Source: JBMOPD01 sp049323615
Lineage (GTDB): Bacteria > Bacillota > Desulfotomaculia > Desulfotomaculales > Desulfocucumaceae
Reading direction: 5' to 3'
Assembly (NCBI GenBank): GCA_049323615.1
Contig: JBMOPD010000050.1
Span: 1-49,250, forward strand
Length of the DNA: 49,250 nt
Made by a program: the position numbers and the translations under genes. Shown one piece after another: positions 39,844 to 49,162 of this stretch (within the stretch, counting starts at the first letter, position 1; every line of letters begins with the position of its first letter). The notes beneath the pieces are model-generated. The model was given only the letters and a program-made list of their open reading frames with translations, searched no databases and was not told the DNA's origin.

Positions 39844-42800
39844 TCATGCGCGTCCGAACCACAGTGACATTCTCCTCACTATTGCCCGGCCCAGGTCGTC
39901 AAAGATGGTATAAACCACCGGTATGAGAACCAGCGTGACCACGGTGGAGAAGGTCAGCCCGAAGGCCACCACCACCGCCAGGGGGCCCTGCCCCTCCGAT
40001 CCCTCCCCGCTGCCGAAGGCCAGCGGCAGCAGCGCCAGAACCGTCGACAGGGTGGTCATCAGGATGGGGCGCAGCCTGATGGGGCCGGCCCGGCGGATGG
40101 CCTCATCCCGGCTAAGGCCTCTCTTTCTCAAGGTGTTGACGTAATCAATCAACACTATAGCGTTATTGACCACAATACCCACCAGCATGATATAACCGAT
40201 CATGGCCGGCACACTGAGGTGGTATCCCGTAAGAAGCAAGCCCACCGCCACCCCGATGATGGTGGGCGGTATGGAAAACATGATCACAAAGGGATAGAAG
40301 AGGGATTCGAATTGGGCCGCCATCACCATGTACACCAGTACGATGGCCAGCAGTACGGCCAGGCCCATGTCCCCGAAAGACTCCATCATGTCCTTGGCCT
40401 GTCCGCCAAGGTCCATGGTATAACCCGCCGGAAGCTTTATGGTATCCAGCCTCTCCTGGATGTCCCTGTTCACGCTGCCCAGGTCCCGCCCCACCAGCTC
40501 GGTATTCACCTCCACCAGCCTGGCCTGGTTGTACCTGGTGATGGTTACCGGAGCCTGCCTCACCTCCACGGCGGCCACGTCCCCCAGAGCCACCTGGGCT
40601 CCGGTGGAGGAGGTAATCATGGTGTTTACCACGTTGTTGATATTCAGGCGGTAATCCTCGGGATACATCAGCCTCACGTCTATTTCGTCCTTGCCGGTTC
40701 TCACCCGGGAAACCACCTGTCCGTCAAAGGCCGTCCTCACCGCGCTGAGCACCTGCCCCACGGTGACGCCGTACTGACCCGCCCTCTGCCGGTCAATGAG
40801 CACCTGCAGTTCCGGCTTGGCGTCCTCAAGGCTGCTGGTCACGTTGCGTGTTCCCCTGACCGATTTGACCTCTGCCGCCACTATATCTCCCAGTTCCTTG
40901 AGGACCTTCAGGTCGTCCCCCCTGATCCTGACGGCGATGGGGGCCCCGGAGTGACCGCCGCTGTCGTCGGCCACCTGAACGGTAAATTTGGCCCCCGGCA
41001 CCCGGTTAAGCCGGTCCCGAAGCGTTTCCACCACCTGAACGGTGGAAACATCCCTTTCCTCAAGCGGTTTCAGCTTGATTTGAATGGTAGCCAGTTCGGG
41101 GGTTCCTCCCCCCATCATTTCAAAGTATCCCCCGCTGCCTACCCTGGAAAAAACTATATCCGTGGCTGGTATCGAGGAAGCTATTTCCTCCACCCGGCCC
41201 ACCACCCTGCCGGTCTCGGCCAGCTGGGAACCGGAGGGAAGTTCCACTGTAATCCTGATCTGGCCCTGGTCCATTTGGGGGATGAATTCAGTGCCCACCA
41301 CGGTGAAAAGCAATACGCAGGAGGCCACGAACAGTCCGGCTGAAGTCAGCACCACCGTCTTGCGGTGTCCCAGCGCCCAGTCCAGCAAGCCCGTATAATA
41401 GCCGGTAAAGACCTTGTAGCGGCTGACGAACTTTTCGGCGGGAAGGTGCAGGACCTCCATCAGCCGGCCCCTCCCGTTGGATGCCTTGTCGTCGCTGTCG
41501 GCGATGGTTATTTTCATCATCCTGGTGGTGATCATGGGTACCAGGGTCAGGGCCGCAAAAAGCGCCGCCAGGTGCGAAAAGCTCACCGTCAGGGCCATGG
41601 GGCCGAAAAGTATGCCGGCCAGCCCCTGCACGAACACGATGGGCATGAACACAACCACCTGGGTGGCCGCCGACGCCGTTACCGCGTTGCCCACCTCGGC
41701 GGTGCCCTGTTTGGCGGCCTCGATTATGCTGTGGCCGTCATGCCTGTACCTGTATATGCTTTCCAGCACCACCACCGAAAAGTCCACCAGTGAACCCAGG
41801 CCCAAGGCCAGGCCCCCCAGGGAAAGCATATTGATGGTCTGCTTGCCGAAATACATCATACTGAAGGTGGCGATAATGGATATGGGTATCACCAGGGCCA
41901 CCACTATGGTGCTGCGGAAGCTGCGCAGGAAAAGGTAAAGCACCACCACCGCCAGTATCCCGCCGGCTACCGCGTGCTGTACCACGTTGTTAATGGCCCC
42001 CCGGATAAAAATTGACAGGTCCATTACCGTGTCCAACCTGATGCCCCCGGGCAGGACCGACTGAATGCCGGACACCTCCTTCTGGACCCGGTTGGCCACC
42101 TGCACGGTATTGCTGCCGGTTTCCTTCATAACCATCAGGCTTACGGAAGGTTTCCCGTTAACGTAGCTTATCTGCGTTGTCTTTTTGTAATCGTCCCTTA
42201 TCTCGGCCAGGTCCCCCAGGCGTACGAAACCGCCTCCAGGCAGCATTATGGCTATGTTCTCGAGATCCCGGGCCTTTTTATACTCCCCTATCACCCGGAT
42301 ATCCAGGTCGTTCGCTCCCCTGGCGGTGCTGCCCGCCGTTCCCGTCAGGTTTTCTGAGCTGATGGACTGGGCCACCTGTCCGGCCGTCAGGCCGTATGTC
42401 TGCAGCTTGGACTGGTTGAGAACGACTTTTATCTCCTTCTCCCGGCCCCCGGTGATGTAAACGGAGGCCACCCCCTCGACCCTCTCCAGCCGCGGCTGGA
42501 TAACGTCCTCGGCCACCCTCTTCATTTCAGACAGGTCGGAACCCGACAGAGTAAAGGACATTATCGGCCAACTGTTGGGGTCCATTTTGAGAATCCGGGG
42601 CGTTTTTACCTCGGAAGGGAGAAAGTCCCTCACCATCTCCACCTTGTCCCTGATGTCCAGGGAAGCCTGGTCCATGTCCGTCCCCCAGTCCAGCCTGATG
42701 CCTATCCGGGTGACGCCGGGCTCCGACCAGGAGATTATTTCCTGGACGTTGCTGACCGTCGAAAGGACGGACTCCAGGGGCCTGGTGACCAGGTTCTCCA

Positions 42801-42975
42801 CCTCCGCCGGGGAGGCGCCCTGATAATCGGCGGTGACCAGCACGAAGGGCAGGTTCATATCGGGATAAAGGTCCACCCGCAATCTGGGAAGTGATACCAC
42901 CCCCACCAGCACCAGGGCCACAATCAGCATGGTGATGGCCACCGGCCGGTCAACCGAGAAATTGGCTATTTTCAA
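39844..42975 (-). CDS. RND efflux pump (HAE1-type inner-membrane transporter)
   Basis: 1043 residues with 12 membrane segments and two large external loops, as in AcrB. Seen: start MKIANFSVDRPVAITMLIVALVLVG-like, QIVSYVN-type loops, FLRSFRSTIVVALVIPISI, GGLALGLGSLVDFSVVVLESIYR (helix 4 with the proton-relay Asp) and the second-half match GYIMLVGIVVNNAIVLIDYVN. It exports hydrophobic or amphiphilic compounds with proton exchange. Overlaps the adaptor gene by 4 bases (ATGA), so translation is coupled. No TolC-like outer membrane channel is in the window. Probably repressed by the MarR protein upstream. Confidence 0.95.
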   Translation of the reverse strand: MKIANFSVDRPVAITMLIVALVLVGVVSLPRLRVDLYPDMNLPFVLVTADYQGASPAEVENLVTRPLESVLSTVSNVQEIISWSEPGVTRIGIRLDWGTDMDQASLDIRDKVEMVRDFLPSEVKTPRILKMDPNSWPIMSFTLSGSDLSEMKRVAEDVIQPRLERVEGVASVYITGGREKEIKVVLNQSKLQTYGLTAGQVAQSISSENLTGTAGSTARGANDLDIRVIGEYKKARDLENIAIMLPGGGFVRLGDLAEIRDDYKKTTQISYVNGKPSVSLMVMKETGSNTVQVANRVQKEVSGIQSVLPGGIRLDTVMDLSIFIRGAINNVVQHAVAGGILAVVVLYLFLRSFRSTIVVALVIPISIIATFSMMYFGKQTINMLSLGGLALGLGSLVDFSVVVLESIYRYRHDGHSIIEAAKQGTAEVGNAVTASAATQVVVFMPIVFVQGLAGILFGPMALTVSFSHLAALFAALTLVPMITTRMMKITIADSDDKASNGRGRLMEVLHLPAEKFVSRYKVFTGYYTGLLDWALGHRKTVVLTSAGLFVASCVLLFTVVGTEFIPQMDQGQIRITVELPSGSQLAETGRVVGRVEEIASSIPATDIVFSRVGSGGYFEMMGGGTPELATIQIKLKPLEERDVSTVQVVETLRDRLNRVPGAKFTVQVADDSGGHSGAPIAVRIRGDDLKVLKELGDIVAAEVKSVRGTRNVTSSLEDAKPELQVLIDRQRAGQYGVTVGQVLSAVRTAFDGQVVSRVRTGKDEIDVRLMYPEDYRLNINNVVNTMITSSTGAQVALGDVAAVEVRQAPVTITRYNQARLVEVNTELVGRDLGSVNRDIQERLDTIKLPAGYTMDLGGQAKDMMESFGDMGLAVLLAIVLVYMVMAAQFESLFYPFVIMFSIPPTIIGVAVGLLLTGYHLSVPAMIGYIMLVGIVVNNAIVLIDYVNTLRKRGLSRDEAIRRAGPIRLRPILMTTLSTVLALLPLAFGSGEGSEGQGPLAVVVAFGLTFSTVVTLVLIPVVYTIFDDLGRAIVRRMSLWFGRA

Positions 42976-44183
42976 CCGGATTCACCCCCAGACCGGGGTG
43001 TGCTTTCATTCCTGGTTCCTTCCACCCTCACTTTCATGCCGTCCACCAGCAGGTGATTGCCGCGCACAACAACCGCTTCTCCCTGCTGCAAGCCGGAAAG
43101 CACCTGGGTATAACCCTGCCCCACCATGCCGGTGGTTACCTTCCGGTGGCGGGCGACACCATTTTCCACCACGAAAACGCCCGATCCGCCCTCTTCGTCC
43201 AGCAGCGCGTCGGTGGGCACCACCAGGGCGCTTTCAACCTGCTTGACCTTTATGATCAGGTTTGCGACCATACCCGGCTTCACCTCCCGGCCGGCGTCGG
43301 CCAGCTTGATTTCCGAGGCGAAGGCCCTGGTCTGCTGGTCGGCCTGGGGGGCCAAAGTGCTCACCGTTCCCTTGTATGTCCTGCCGGTGGCGGCAACATT
43401 GATGTCCACCTGCTGCCCAATGGAAACCCTGGTGACAACGTTTTCGGGCAGGTTTACCTTGACCAGCAGGGGTTCATCCTGAATCAAGGTAAAGACCGGC
43501 GTCTGCTGGGAAACCATTTCCCCGGGGTCCACCAGGCGCTTGGCCACCACCCCCGGGAAGGGAGCCTTTACCTCGGTATTGCTGTAATCGGACCGGGCCT
43601 TTTCCAAGAGCGCCTGGTACAGTATTATCTGCGCCTGGTTTGCCTTGTAGCCGCTTTCAGCGGCGGCCAGCTGGCCTTTGGCCGACTCCAGCTGGCTTTT
43701 TGACACCGCCCCCTGTTTGAACAGATCTTCATGGCGCTGGTAATTTATCTTGGCATTTTCATATGCCGTTTCGGCCTGTATGGCATTGGCCCTGGCAGAC
43801 TCAAGGCTGGCCCCGGCCTGTTTGAGGGCCGTGAAATAATCGGTCTGGTCTATAGTGAGCAGGGTCTCACCCTGTTTTACCCTCTGGCCTACATTGACAT
43901 TCACCGCACTGACCCTTCCCGTCACCTTGGGAGACAGGTTTGCTTCCATGAAAGGGGTGACCATGCCGGCCACGCTTAATTCATCACTGAAGGGGCGGCT
44001 CATCACGCTGGCCACCTCAACCGGCTGCAGCCTTTCCTGGGTGGCGGTGTTGTCGGTTTTCCTTGCCCCCAGCCTGGCAAGTATCAGCAATATAAGCAGC
44101 ACCAGTACGGCCGCTGCTATAACCGGCTTGACCCACTTCCTCCTCTTCCCTTTAACCTCCGGGACCTCAGTCCTTAGCTCCAT
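42972..44183 (-). CDS. RND periplasmic adaptor (membrane fusion protein)
   Basis: 403 residues: N-terminal membrane anchor (about 22-38), beta-barrel/lipoyl region (VTGRVSAVNVNVGQRVKQGETLLTID, about 85-112), a helical hairpin (about 115-185), second lipoyl half (KAPFPGVVAKRLVDPGEMV) and the C-terminal barrel. ATG 44183 is preferred to 44201 because AGGAGGG precedes it. It overlaps the pump gene and follows marR with a short gap on the same strand, a typical resistance operon. Confidence 0.92.
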   Translation of the reverse strand: MELRTEVPEVKGKRRKWVKPVIAAAVLVLLILLILARLGARKTDNTATQERLQPVEVASVMSRPFSDELSVAGMVTPFMEANLSPKVTGRVSAVNVNVGQRVKQGETLLTIDQTDYFTALKQAGASLESARANAIQAETAYENAKINYQRHEDLFKQGAVSKSQLESAKGQLAAAESGYKANQAQIILYQALLEKARSDYSNTEVKAPFPGVVAKRLVDPGEMVSQQTPVFTLIQDEPLLVKVNLPENVVTRVSIGQQVDINVAATGRTYKGTVSTLAPQADQQTRAFASEIKLADAGREVKPGMVANLIIKVKQVESALVVPTDALLDEEGGSGVFVVENGVARHRKVTTGMVGQGYTQVLSGLQQGEAVVVRGNHLLVDGMKVRVEGTRNESTPRSGGESG

Positions 44184-44197
44184 CTGGGCCCTCCTGT

Positions 44198-44659
44198 TCA
44201 TTTTTTTTCTCTAATTATTTGTTCCAGGGTCTCCAGCAGAATTTTGTGCGCCTCAATGAATTTTTCGGCGTTCTCCTTACCCATTTTGGATATGAGCAGC
44301 TTTAATCTCTCCCGGCGCCTGATCAAAAACTCTTCTATGGCTTCCCTGCCCGCCGGCGTCAGGCTTATGTATACAACCCGGCGGTCTGTTTCACTGCGGT
44401 CCCTGTTCAGGAGACCCACCTTCACCAGCCTGTCTACCAGGCTGGACACGGCGGCCATGGTTACCCCCATATAGTCGGCAATGGCCGATACCGTTGATCT
44501 CCCCTTGTCCAGGAGATACTTGAGCAGAACGGTCTGCACGTGGGAAAGGCCGTCCTTGTTGTCTTTGGAAAACATGAAGTCGGTATACAGGGAGAAAAGA
44601 TTCTCGCGTATTTTCTCCAACTGCTCTGTACAATCGGAGGTCCAGTCCCTTCCTGCCAA
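44198..44659 (-). CDS. MarR-family repressor
   Basis: 153 residues. Winged HTH in the middle (HVQTVLLKYLLDKGRSTVSAIADYMGVTMAAVSSLVDRLVKVGLLNRD with wing DRRVVYISLT, about 40-105), flanked by dimer helices. TTG start at 44659 with GGGAGGG upstream. First gene of the marR-adaptor-pump operon, so it most likely represses its own operon until a pump substrate binds. Confidence 0.93.
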   Translation of the reverse strand: MAGRDWTSDCTEQLEKIRENLFSLYTDFMFSKDNKDGLSHVQTVLLKYLLDKGRSTVSAIADYMGVTMAAVSSLVDRLVKVGLLNRDRSETDRRVVYISLTPAGREAIEEFLIRRRERLKLLISKMGKENAEKFIEAHKILLETLEQIIREKK

Positions 44660-44697
44660 AAAAGATTTCCCTCCCTTAATATTAAATATTTTATAGG

Positions 44698-44719
44698 TTT
44701 AATAGTTAGCTATGTTAAA
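44698..44719. promoter_or_regulatory. MarR operator candidate
   Basis: Imperfect dyad TTTAATAG-TTAG-CTATGTTAAA in the AT-rich region 40-60 bases upstream of marR, the size of MarR sites and in the expected promoter region. Confidence 0.45.
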
Positions 44720-44776
44720 TTTACCCCTTTCATCCATCCCCTGTCAACCAAAAAGTTGGATTAAAAGCACAGATTT

Positions 44777-44798
44777 GGGCTGCCGTTTCCGGCAGCCC
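44777..44798 (-). terminator. Terminator-like hairpin after the HIT gene
   Basis: GGGCTGCC / GGCAGCCC with a 6-base loop, 19 bases past the HIT stop. The T tract on the minus strand is weak. Confidence 0.5.
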
Positions 44799-44816
44799 TT
44801 GTAACTACCCGTGCAT

Positions 44817-45305
44817 CTATTTCTGTTCTTTCTCCATGGCTTCGGTCAACTTCCTGTAGGTCAAGTCCAGCCCCTCGGAGATTACCCTGACATCACCGAT
44901 GACGGGCATAAAATTGGTGTCACCACCCCACCGGGGCACCACATGAATGTGAAAATGGCCGGGTACCCCCGCACCGGCGATTTTACCCAGGTTTACACCG
45001 ATGTTGAATCCCTCCGGGTTAAAGGCAGACCTGAGCAGGCGCGTCATCCTCCGGGTCACAAGGCCCAGTTCGGTAATTTCATCCTCATCTAAATCCGTCA
45101 GGTCCCCCACATGCCTTTTGGGTGCTATCAGCAGATGGCCGTTATTATATGGGTACAGGTTTAATAGCACAAATGTTTTGTCGCCCCGGTATAAAACATA
45201 ATTCTCCGTGTCCTTGTCCGAACTCAGTTTGTCGCAGAAAATACAAGTGGAACCGTGGTCCTTTCCTATGTACACCGTCCTCCACGGCGCCCAAATCCTC
45301 TCCAT
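44817..45305 (-). CDS. HIT-family nucleotide hydrolase/transferase
   Basis: 162 residues. Zinc-like site CIFC near residue 21, substrate strand LNLYPYNNGHLLIAPKRHVGDL and the catalytic triad GHFHIHVVPRW near 125. Length and sequence fit the Ap4A-hydrolase/phosphorylase-like HIT group of Firmicutes. ATG 45305 has GAGAGAGGG upstream and is preferred to 45326. It is separate from the alr cluster by a hairpin-rich gap. Confidence 0.92.
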   Translation of the reverse strand: MERIWAPWRTVYIGKDHGSTCIFCDKLSSDKDTENYVLYRGDKTFVLLNLYPYNNGHLLIAPKRHVGDLTDLDEDEITELGLVTRRMTRLLRSAFNPEGFNIGVNLGKIAGAGVPGHFHIHVVPRWGGDTNFMPVIGDVRVISEGLDLTYRKLTEAMEKEQK

Positions 45306-45339
45306 AAGAATCCCTCTCTCCTTCATAAATTTTTAGTTT

Positions 45340-45368
45340 GGGGACATTCCCCGAAGGGGTGTGTCCCC
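45340..45368. repeat. Nested hairpin repeat
   Basis: GGGGACA ... TGTCCCC enclosing CCCC-GAA-GGGG, about 50 bases past the alr stop on the minus strand, followed by TTTAG on that side. A stable double hairpin that can act as terminator. Confidence 0.55.
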
Positions 45369-45416
45369 ATTCCTTAATTCACATACCCTTTAACGGCCTC
45401 CCCTTTATCGCCGGCA

Positions 45417-46544
45417 TTACCGTACGTAAATTCTGGGCACCCGGGCCCCCACCAGGCATACCACCTCGTAATTGATGGTCCCAATCCACCCGGCCACTTC
45501 TTCCACGGCCAGCACCCGGTCCCCCTGCCGGCCGAAGAGAACCACCTCGTCACCGGAAACAACCCCGGGTATATTTCCCACATCAACCATGCACTGGTCC
45601 ATGCACACCCTGCCCACCACAGGGGCGCGCCTGCCCCTGATCAGCACCTCTCCCCTGGAGGAAAGGCGCCTGGAATACCCGTCGGCGTACCCCACCGGAA
45701 GGGTAGCGATGACAGTGGCCTTTTCAGTAATGTAGGTGCACCCGTAACTTACGGAAAAACCCGCCGGGACCTCCTTAACCTGGGCTACCCTGGTCTTAAA
45801 GAACATAACCGGCCTCAAGTCCACCTTTTGCCTGCTTACCTCCATCGATGGGTAAAGTCCGTAGAGTATTATCCCTGCCCTGACCAGGTTCAGGCAGCTT
45901 TCCGGCAGGTCCAGGATGGCGGCGCTGTTGGCGCAGTGTTTTAGTGGAAATTCCAGGCCTTCCCGGCTTAAATCAGCTATAATACCGGTAAAACTTTCCC
46001 ACTGGCGCGCGGTAAATGATTTATCGGCACTGTCGGCGGCGGCAAAATGAGTGAAAATACCCGCCGGTTCAAGGTGCGGCAGGGCGGCTATTTTCTTTAC
46101 CTCGGCCACGGATGAGCCGCTGCCGGCCATTACCCCGAGCCTTCCCATGCCGGTGTCTATCTTGATGTGCACGGGGACCTTTACACCCATACCGGCCGCC
46201 TGTTTATTCACCATCAGGGCGTATTCCACCCCATAAACAGTCTGTTCCAGGCTGTATTCAACCACCTCCCGGATCAGCCCGGGCGGAGTATACCCCAGAA
46301 CAAGAATGGGCGCCCCTATGCCTGCCCTGCGCAGCTCAATCCCCTCGGCGGATCTGGCCACGGCAAGGCGGGTGGCCCCATTGGCCAGGGCCGCCCTGGA
46401 TACTTCAACGGCCCCGTGCCCGTATGCGTTGGCCTTGACCACGGCCATCACTTCGGCCCGCGGGTCGGTCACCCGGCGAATCTCCCTTATGTTGTGGGAA
46501 ACTGCGCCAAGGTCTATTTCAGCCCAGGCAGGAAGATCTATCAT
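45417..46544 (-). CDS. alr: Alanine racemase
   Basis: 375 residues. PLP lysine motif AVVKANAYGHGA near residue 40, IDTGMGRLG, the second-domain residues PVGYADGYSR and CMDQCMVDVG. Makes D-alanine for peptidoglycan. ATG 46544 with AGAGGTG upstream; the longer frame to 46580 overlaps nnr and lacks a site. Downstream of nnr in the usual Firmicute order acpS-nnr-alr. Confidence 0.96.
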   Translation of the reverse strand: MIDLPAWAEIDLGAVSHNIREIRRVTDPRAEVMAVVKANAYGHGAVEVSRAALANGATRLAVARSAEGIELRRAGIGAPILVLGYTPPGLIREVVEYSLEQTVYGVEYALMVNKQAAGMGVKVPVHIKIDTGMGRLGVMAGSGSSVAEVKKIAALPHLEPAGIFTHFAAADSADKSFTARQWESFTGIIADLSREGLEFPLKHCANSAAILDLPESCLNLVRAGIILYGLYPSMEVSRQKVDLRPVMFFKTRVAQVKEVPAGFSVSYGCTYITEKATVIATLPVGYADGYSRRLSSRGEVLIRGRRAPVVGRVCMDQCMVDVGNIPGVVSGDEVVLFGRQGDRVLAVEEVAGWIGTINYEVVCLVGARVPRIYVR

Positions 46545-46569
46545 AAGCAACACCTCTGTGGTCAGGGAA

Positions 46570-48129
46570 TTAGCTTTCATGACTCTCCAATATCCTGGTT
46601 ACTGCCGGCAGGGCCTGCAGGATGTCACCGGCAAGCAGCCCCATCATCCCCGTATCCTTGACCGCCGTGTCTCCTGCCAGCCCGTGCAGGTATACTCCTG
46701 CCGCAGCGGACCTGGCCGCCTCCATTCCCTGGGCCAGGAGGCCGGCGATTATACCTGTCAGCACATCACCACTGCCGCCCGTAGCCATGCCCGGGTTGCC
46801 CGTGGTGTTTATGTACGTGGTTCCGTCCGGCAAAGCTATAATGGACCTGGCTCCTTTCAGAACCAGCACCGCCTTCCAGGTTGAAGACCAGGACCGGGCC
46901 GTATCCAGCCTGCCGAGCTGTACCTCCTCAATGGAAAGGCCGGCCAGCCGGGCCATTTCCCCGGGATGGGGGGTCAGTACCAGTGGATTTTTCACCTTTT
47001 TAAACAACTCGGTATGCCCTATGAATGCGTTCAGGCCGTCGGCATCCAGCACTATGGGAATACGGGAAAGGGAAACTATCTTACGGACCGCCTCCACGGT
47101 TTCCGGGTTTGTGGACAGTCCGGGCCCCATTGCCAGTACATCAGCCCTTTCCAGCATCCCCCCGATAACCGGCAGGGCCTCCCTGGACAGCGTTCCCTCA
47201 CCGGTCTGGGGAACCGGCGCCACCATTACCTCGGTCAATTTGGATGCCACCGGCCCATAGATCCCCTCGGGAACCGCCAGGGTAACCAGCCCTGCCCCGG
47301 CCCTGGCCGCCGCCCCGGCGGTAAGGCAGGCCGCCCCGGCCATGCCCCGGGACCCGCTAATCACCAGCACCCGGCCGTAATCCCCCTTGTGTGACGAATT
47401 GGGCCTGAAAGGAAGCCATCCCCTGACCAGATTCCTGTCGATCAGGTTGCATTTCAGCCTCTCATCATCCAGAAGGGACGCCGGCAGGGAGATATCCGCC
47501 ACTCTCAGGTCACCGGCATAGCTTGCTCCGGGTTCCAGCAAAAGCCCCACCTTGGGCAGGCCAAAGGTAACCGTCAGACTGGCCCTTATACAGGGCCCGT
47601 GCACAAACCCGGTGTCGGCCTCCAGCCCCGAGGGCACATCCACCGCGATTACCGGCTTTCCGCAGGCATTTATGGCCTCGATTATGCGGCCCGCATACTC
47701 CCTGACCTTCCCCTTGAAGCCGGTTCCATAGATGGCGTCTACAATAATGTCCGTCCTGACCAGAAACAATCTCACCACATTGAAATCATCCTTCTGGGTA
47801 ACGGTATAGACCTTCTGGCCCATTCTCTGCCATATCTCCAGGTTGACGGCGGCATCACCGCTGATGTTGTCGGGGCTATCCAGCAGGAGGACCTTGACAT
47901 CGGCCCCCATATTAAACAGGTGCCTGGCAACCACCAGCCCGTCTCCCCCGTTGTTTCCCTTGCCGGCAAAAATGGTCACCGTCCTGCCCTGGATAGCGGA
48001 CAGTTTCTCCAGCACCGCCTCCACAACCCGCAAGCCCGCGTTTTCCATCAGCATAATACCTGGTATTTTAAATTCAACTATGGCCCTCCGGTCTATTTCC
48101 CTCATCTCTTGAGCGGTCACAGCCTTCAT
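46570..48129 (-). CDS. nnr: Bifunctional NAD(P)H-hydrate epimerase/dehydratase
   Basis: 519 residues. N-terminal epimerase (YjeF_N, 1-210: VTAQEMREIDRRAI, GKGNNGGDGLVVARHLF) and C-terminal ADP-dependent dehydratase (about 225-510: SHKGDYGRVLVISGSRGMAGAACL, LTPHPGEMARL, GNPGMATGGSGDVLTGIIAGLLAQG). It repairs NAD(P)H damaged by hydration. Starts at ATG 48129, three bases after the acpS stop. Confidence 0.96.
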   Translation of the reverse strand: MKAVTAQEMREIDRRAIVEFKIPGIMLMENAGLRVVEAVLEKLSAIQGRTVTIFAGKGNNGGDGLVVARHLFNMGADVKVLLLDSPDNISGDAAVNLEIWQRMGQKVYTVTQKDDFNVVRLFLVRTDIIVDAIYGTGFKGKVREYAGRIIEAINACGKPVIAVDVPSGLEADTGFVHGPCIRASLTVTFGLPKVGLLLEPGASYAGDLRVADISLPASLLDDERLKCNLIDRNLVRGWLPFRPNSSHKGDYGRVLVISGSRGMAGAACLTAGAAARAGAGLVTLAVPEGIYGPVASKLTEVMVAPVPQTGEGTLSREALPVIGGMLERADVLAMGPGLSTNPETVEAVRKIVSLSRIPIVLDADGLNAFIGHTELFKKVKNPLVLTPHPGEMARLAGLSIEEVQLGRLDTARSWSSTWKAVLVLKGARSIIALPDGTTYINTTGNPGMATGGSGDVLTGIIAGLLAQGMEAARSAAAGVYLHGLAGDTAVKDTGMMGLLAGDILQALPAVTRILESHES

Positions 48130-48132
48130 TGG

Positions 48133-48519
48133 TCATTTACCCCCTTTAACGGCCAGGGCAAAGGCCACTGCCCTGCTCCGGTCGTGGCTGATACTGATCA
48201 TTATCCGGGCAAACCCGGCCCTTTCGGCCATCACCCTGGCGTTTCCGCCCAGAATTATCTCCGGGGCCGCCGTACCGGTGCGGACAACCTCAACATCGGT
48301 CCACCTGCACCCGGCCAGTCCCGTGCCGAGGGATTTGAACACCGCCTCCTTGGCCGCAAACCTGGCCGCCAGACACGGATACGGGTCCTTCCTGCCCAAG
48401 CAGAAGGTCAGTTCACCCTCGGTAAACACTCTCTTTAAAAAACGGGTCCCTTTGCTTTCCACAACCCTTTTCAAGCGGTCTATCTCCACAATATCGGTTC
48501 CGATGCCGCCTATCATCAT
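48133..48519 (-). CDS. acpS: Holo-[acyl-carrier-protein] synthase
   Basis: 128 residues, the normal AcpS size. GIGTDIVEIDRLK at the start with the magnesium Asp, FAAKEAVFKSLGTG with the conserved Glu, and SISHDRSRAVAFA near the end. It transfers phosphopantetheine from CoA to acyl carrier protein. Of two adjacent ATG codons (48519, 48516) the first is given; GGAGGG is just upstream. Confidence 0.95.
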   Translation of the reverse strand: MMIGGIGTDIVEIDRLKRVVESKGTRFLKRVFTEGELTFCLGRKDPYPCLAARFAAKEAVFKSLGTGLAGCRWTDVEVVRTGTAAPEIILGGNARVMAERAGFARIMISISHDRSRAVAFALAVKGGK

Positions 48520-48581
48520 AGCTGCCCTCCGGTTGAACAACTATCTGCCTTGCCGGTTCAGTGAAAATTCTACATATAAAA

Positions 48582-48603
48582 GAAAAAAACCTGCCCGCGG
48601 CAG
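48582..48603 (-). terminator. Intrinsic terminator upstream of acpS
   Basis: CTGCC / GGCAG stem with 3-base loop, followed on the minus strand by G and seven T; it ends the transcript of the unknown gene at 48625 before acpS. Confidence 0.65.
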
Positions 48604-48624
48604 ATTTTGAGATGTATATAAAAA

Positions 48625-48984
48625 TTATTGCCTGCCTGAACCCGGCTCAAACTTGTTAAACTGCCCCGTAAGCTTAAAATTGACCCACTCCGGGAAGGGA
48701 ACGCCCGAACTGGCAAAAAAATCACTTTCGGCTGTTTTTTCACTGTCCTTCTCCCTCAGGAAATCCCGCACACCACCCAGGATTAGTTCGTATAATTCCC
48801 TGTCCACCAGTTCTTCCTCCATCAGCAGAACACGCAGGGCAAGGTTCTCCTCCTCCTGCTTTTTTAACCTGCTGAAAAGCTCTATGAACATCAGCCTGGT
48901 AACATCCTGGTCAATTTCCCGGTTTACATCCCCCAGCATGGCCCAGATCTTCTCATCGCTCAACATCTCCCAGACCACCTTCAT
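48625..48984 (-). CDS. Protein of unknown function
   Basis: 119 residues, no recognised family; mostly helical and acidic (REIDQDVTRLMFIELFSRLKKQEEENLALRVLLMEEELVDRELYELILGG, described here by its parts: a long amphipathic helix at about 25-80), no cysteine or membrane segment. ATG 48984 has GGGGGTGG upstream. Ends in a terminator before acpS. Conserved position next to acpS could not be checked. Confidence 0.65.
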   Translation of the reverse strand: MKVVWEMLSDEKIWAMLGDVNREIDQDVTRLMFIELFSRLKKQEEENLALRVLLMEEELVDRELYELILGGVRDFLREKDSEKTAESDFFASSGVPFPEWVNFKLTGQFNKFEPGSGRQ

Positions 48985-49080
48985 AACGCCCACCCCCTGT
49001 CTTTCGGTCATTGGCACAATGAACATTTTCTTCCAGGTTTATTCTTGACAATATAATCCTTTTTATACCTGTTCCGGTGT

Positions 49081-49104
49081 AAAAAAGCCGCCCTGCCGGG
49101 CGGC
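49081..49104 (-). terminator. Terminator of a minus-strand gene beyond the window
   Basis: GCCGCCC / GGGCGGC with a 4-base loop, followed on the minus strand by six T. A second stem CGCCGCTG / CAGCGGCG follows at once. No minus-strand gene within the window explains it. Confidence 0.65.
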
Positions 49105-49123
49105 GCCGCTGTTCCAGCGGCGG

Positions 49124-49148
49124 GAATTCAGAATCCAGAATCCAGAAT
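49124..49148. repeat. Short tandem repeat CAGAATC
   Basis: Three near-exact copies of the 7-mer CAGAATC next to the terminator, a simple intergenic repeat of the same kind as the CTGA repeats at 9510 and 39183. Confidence 0.5.
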
Positions 49149-49162
49149 GCTTACAGCCTTTC

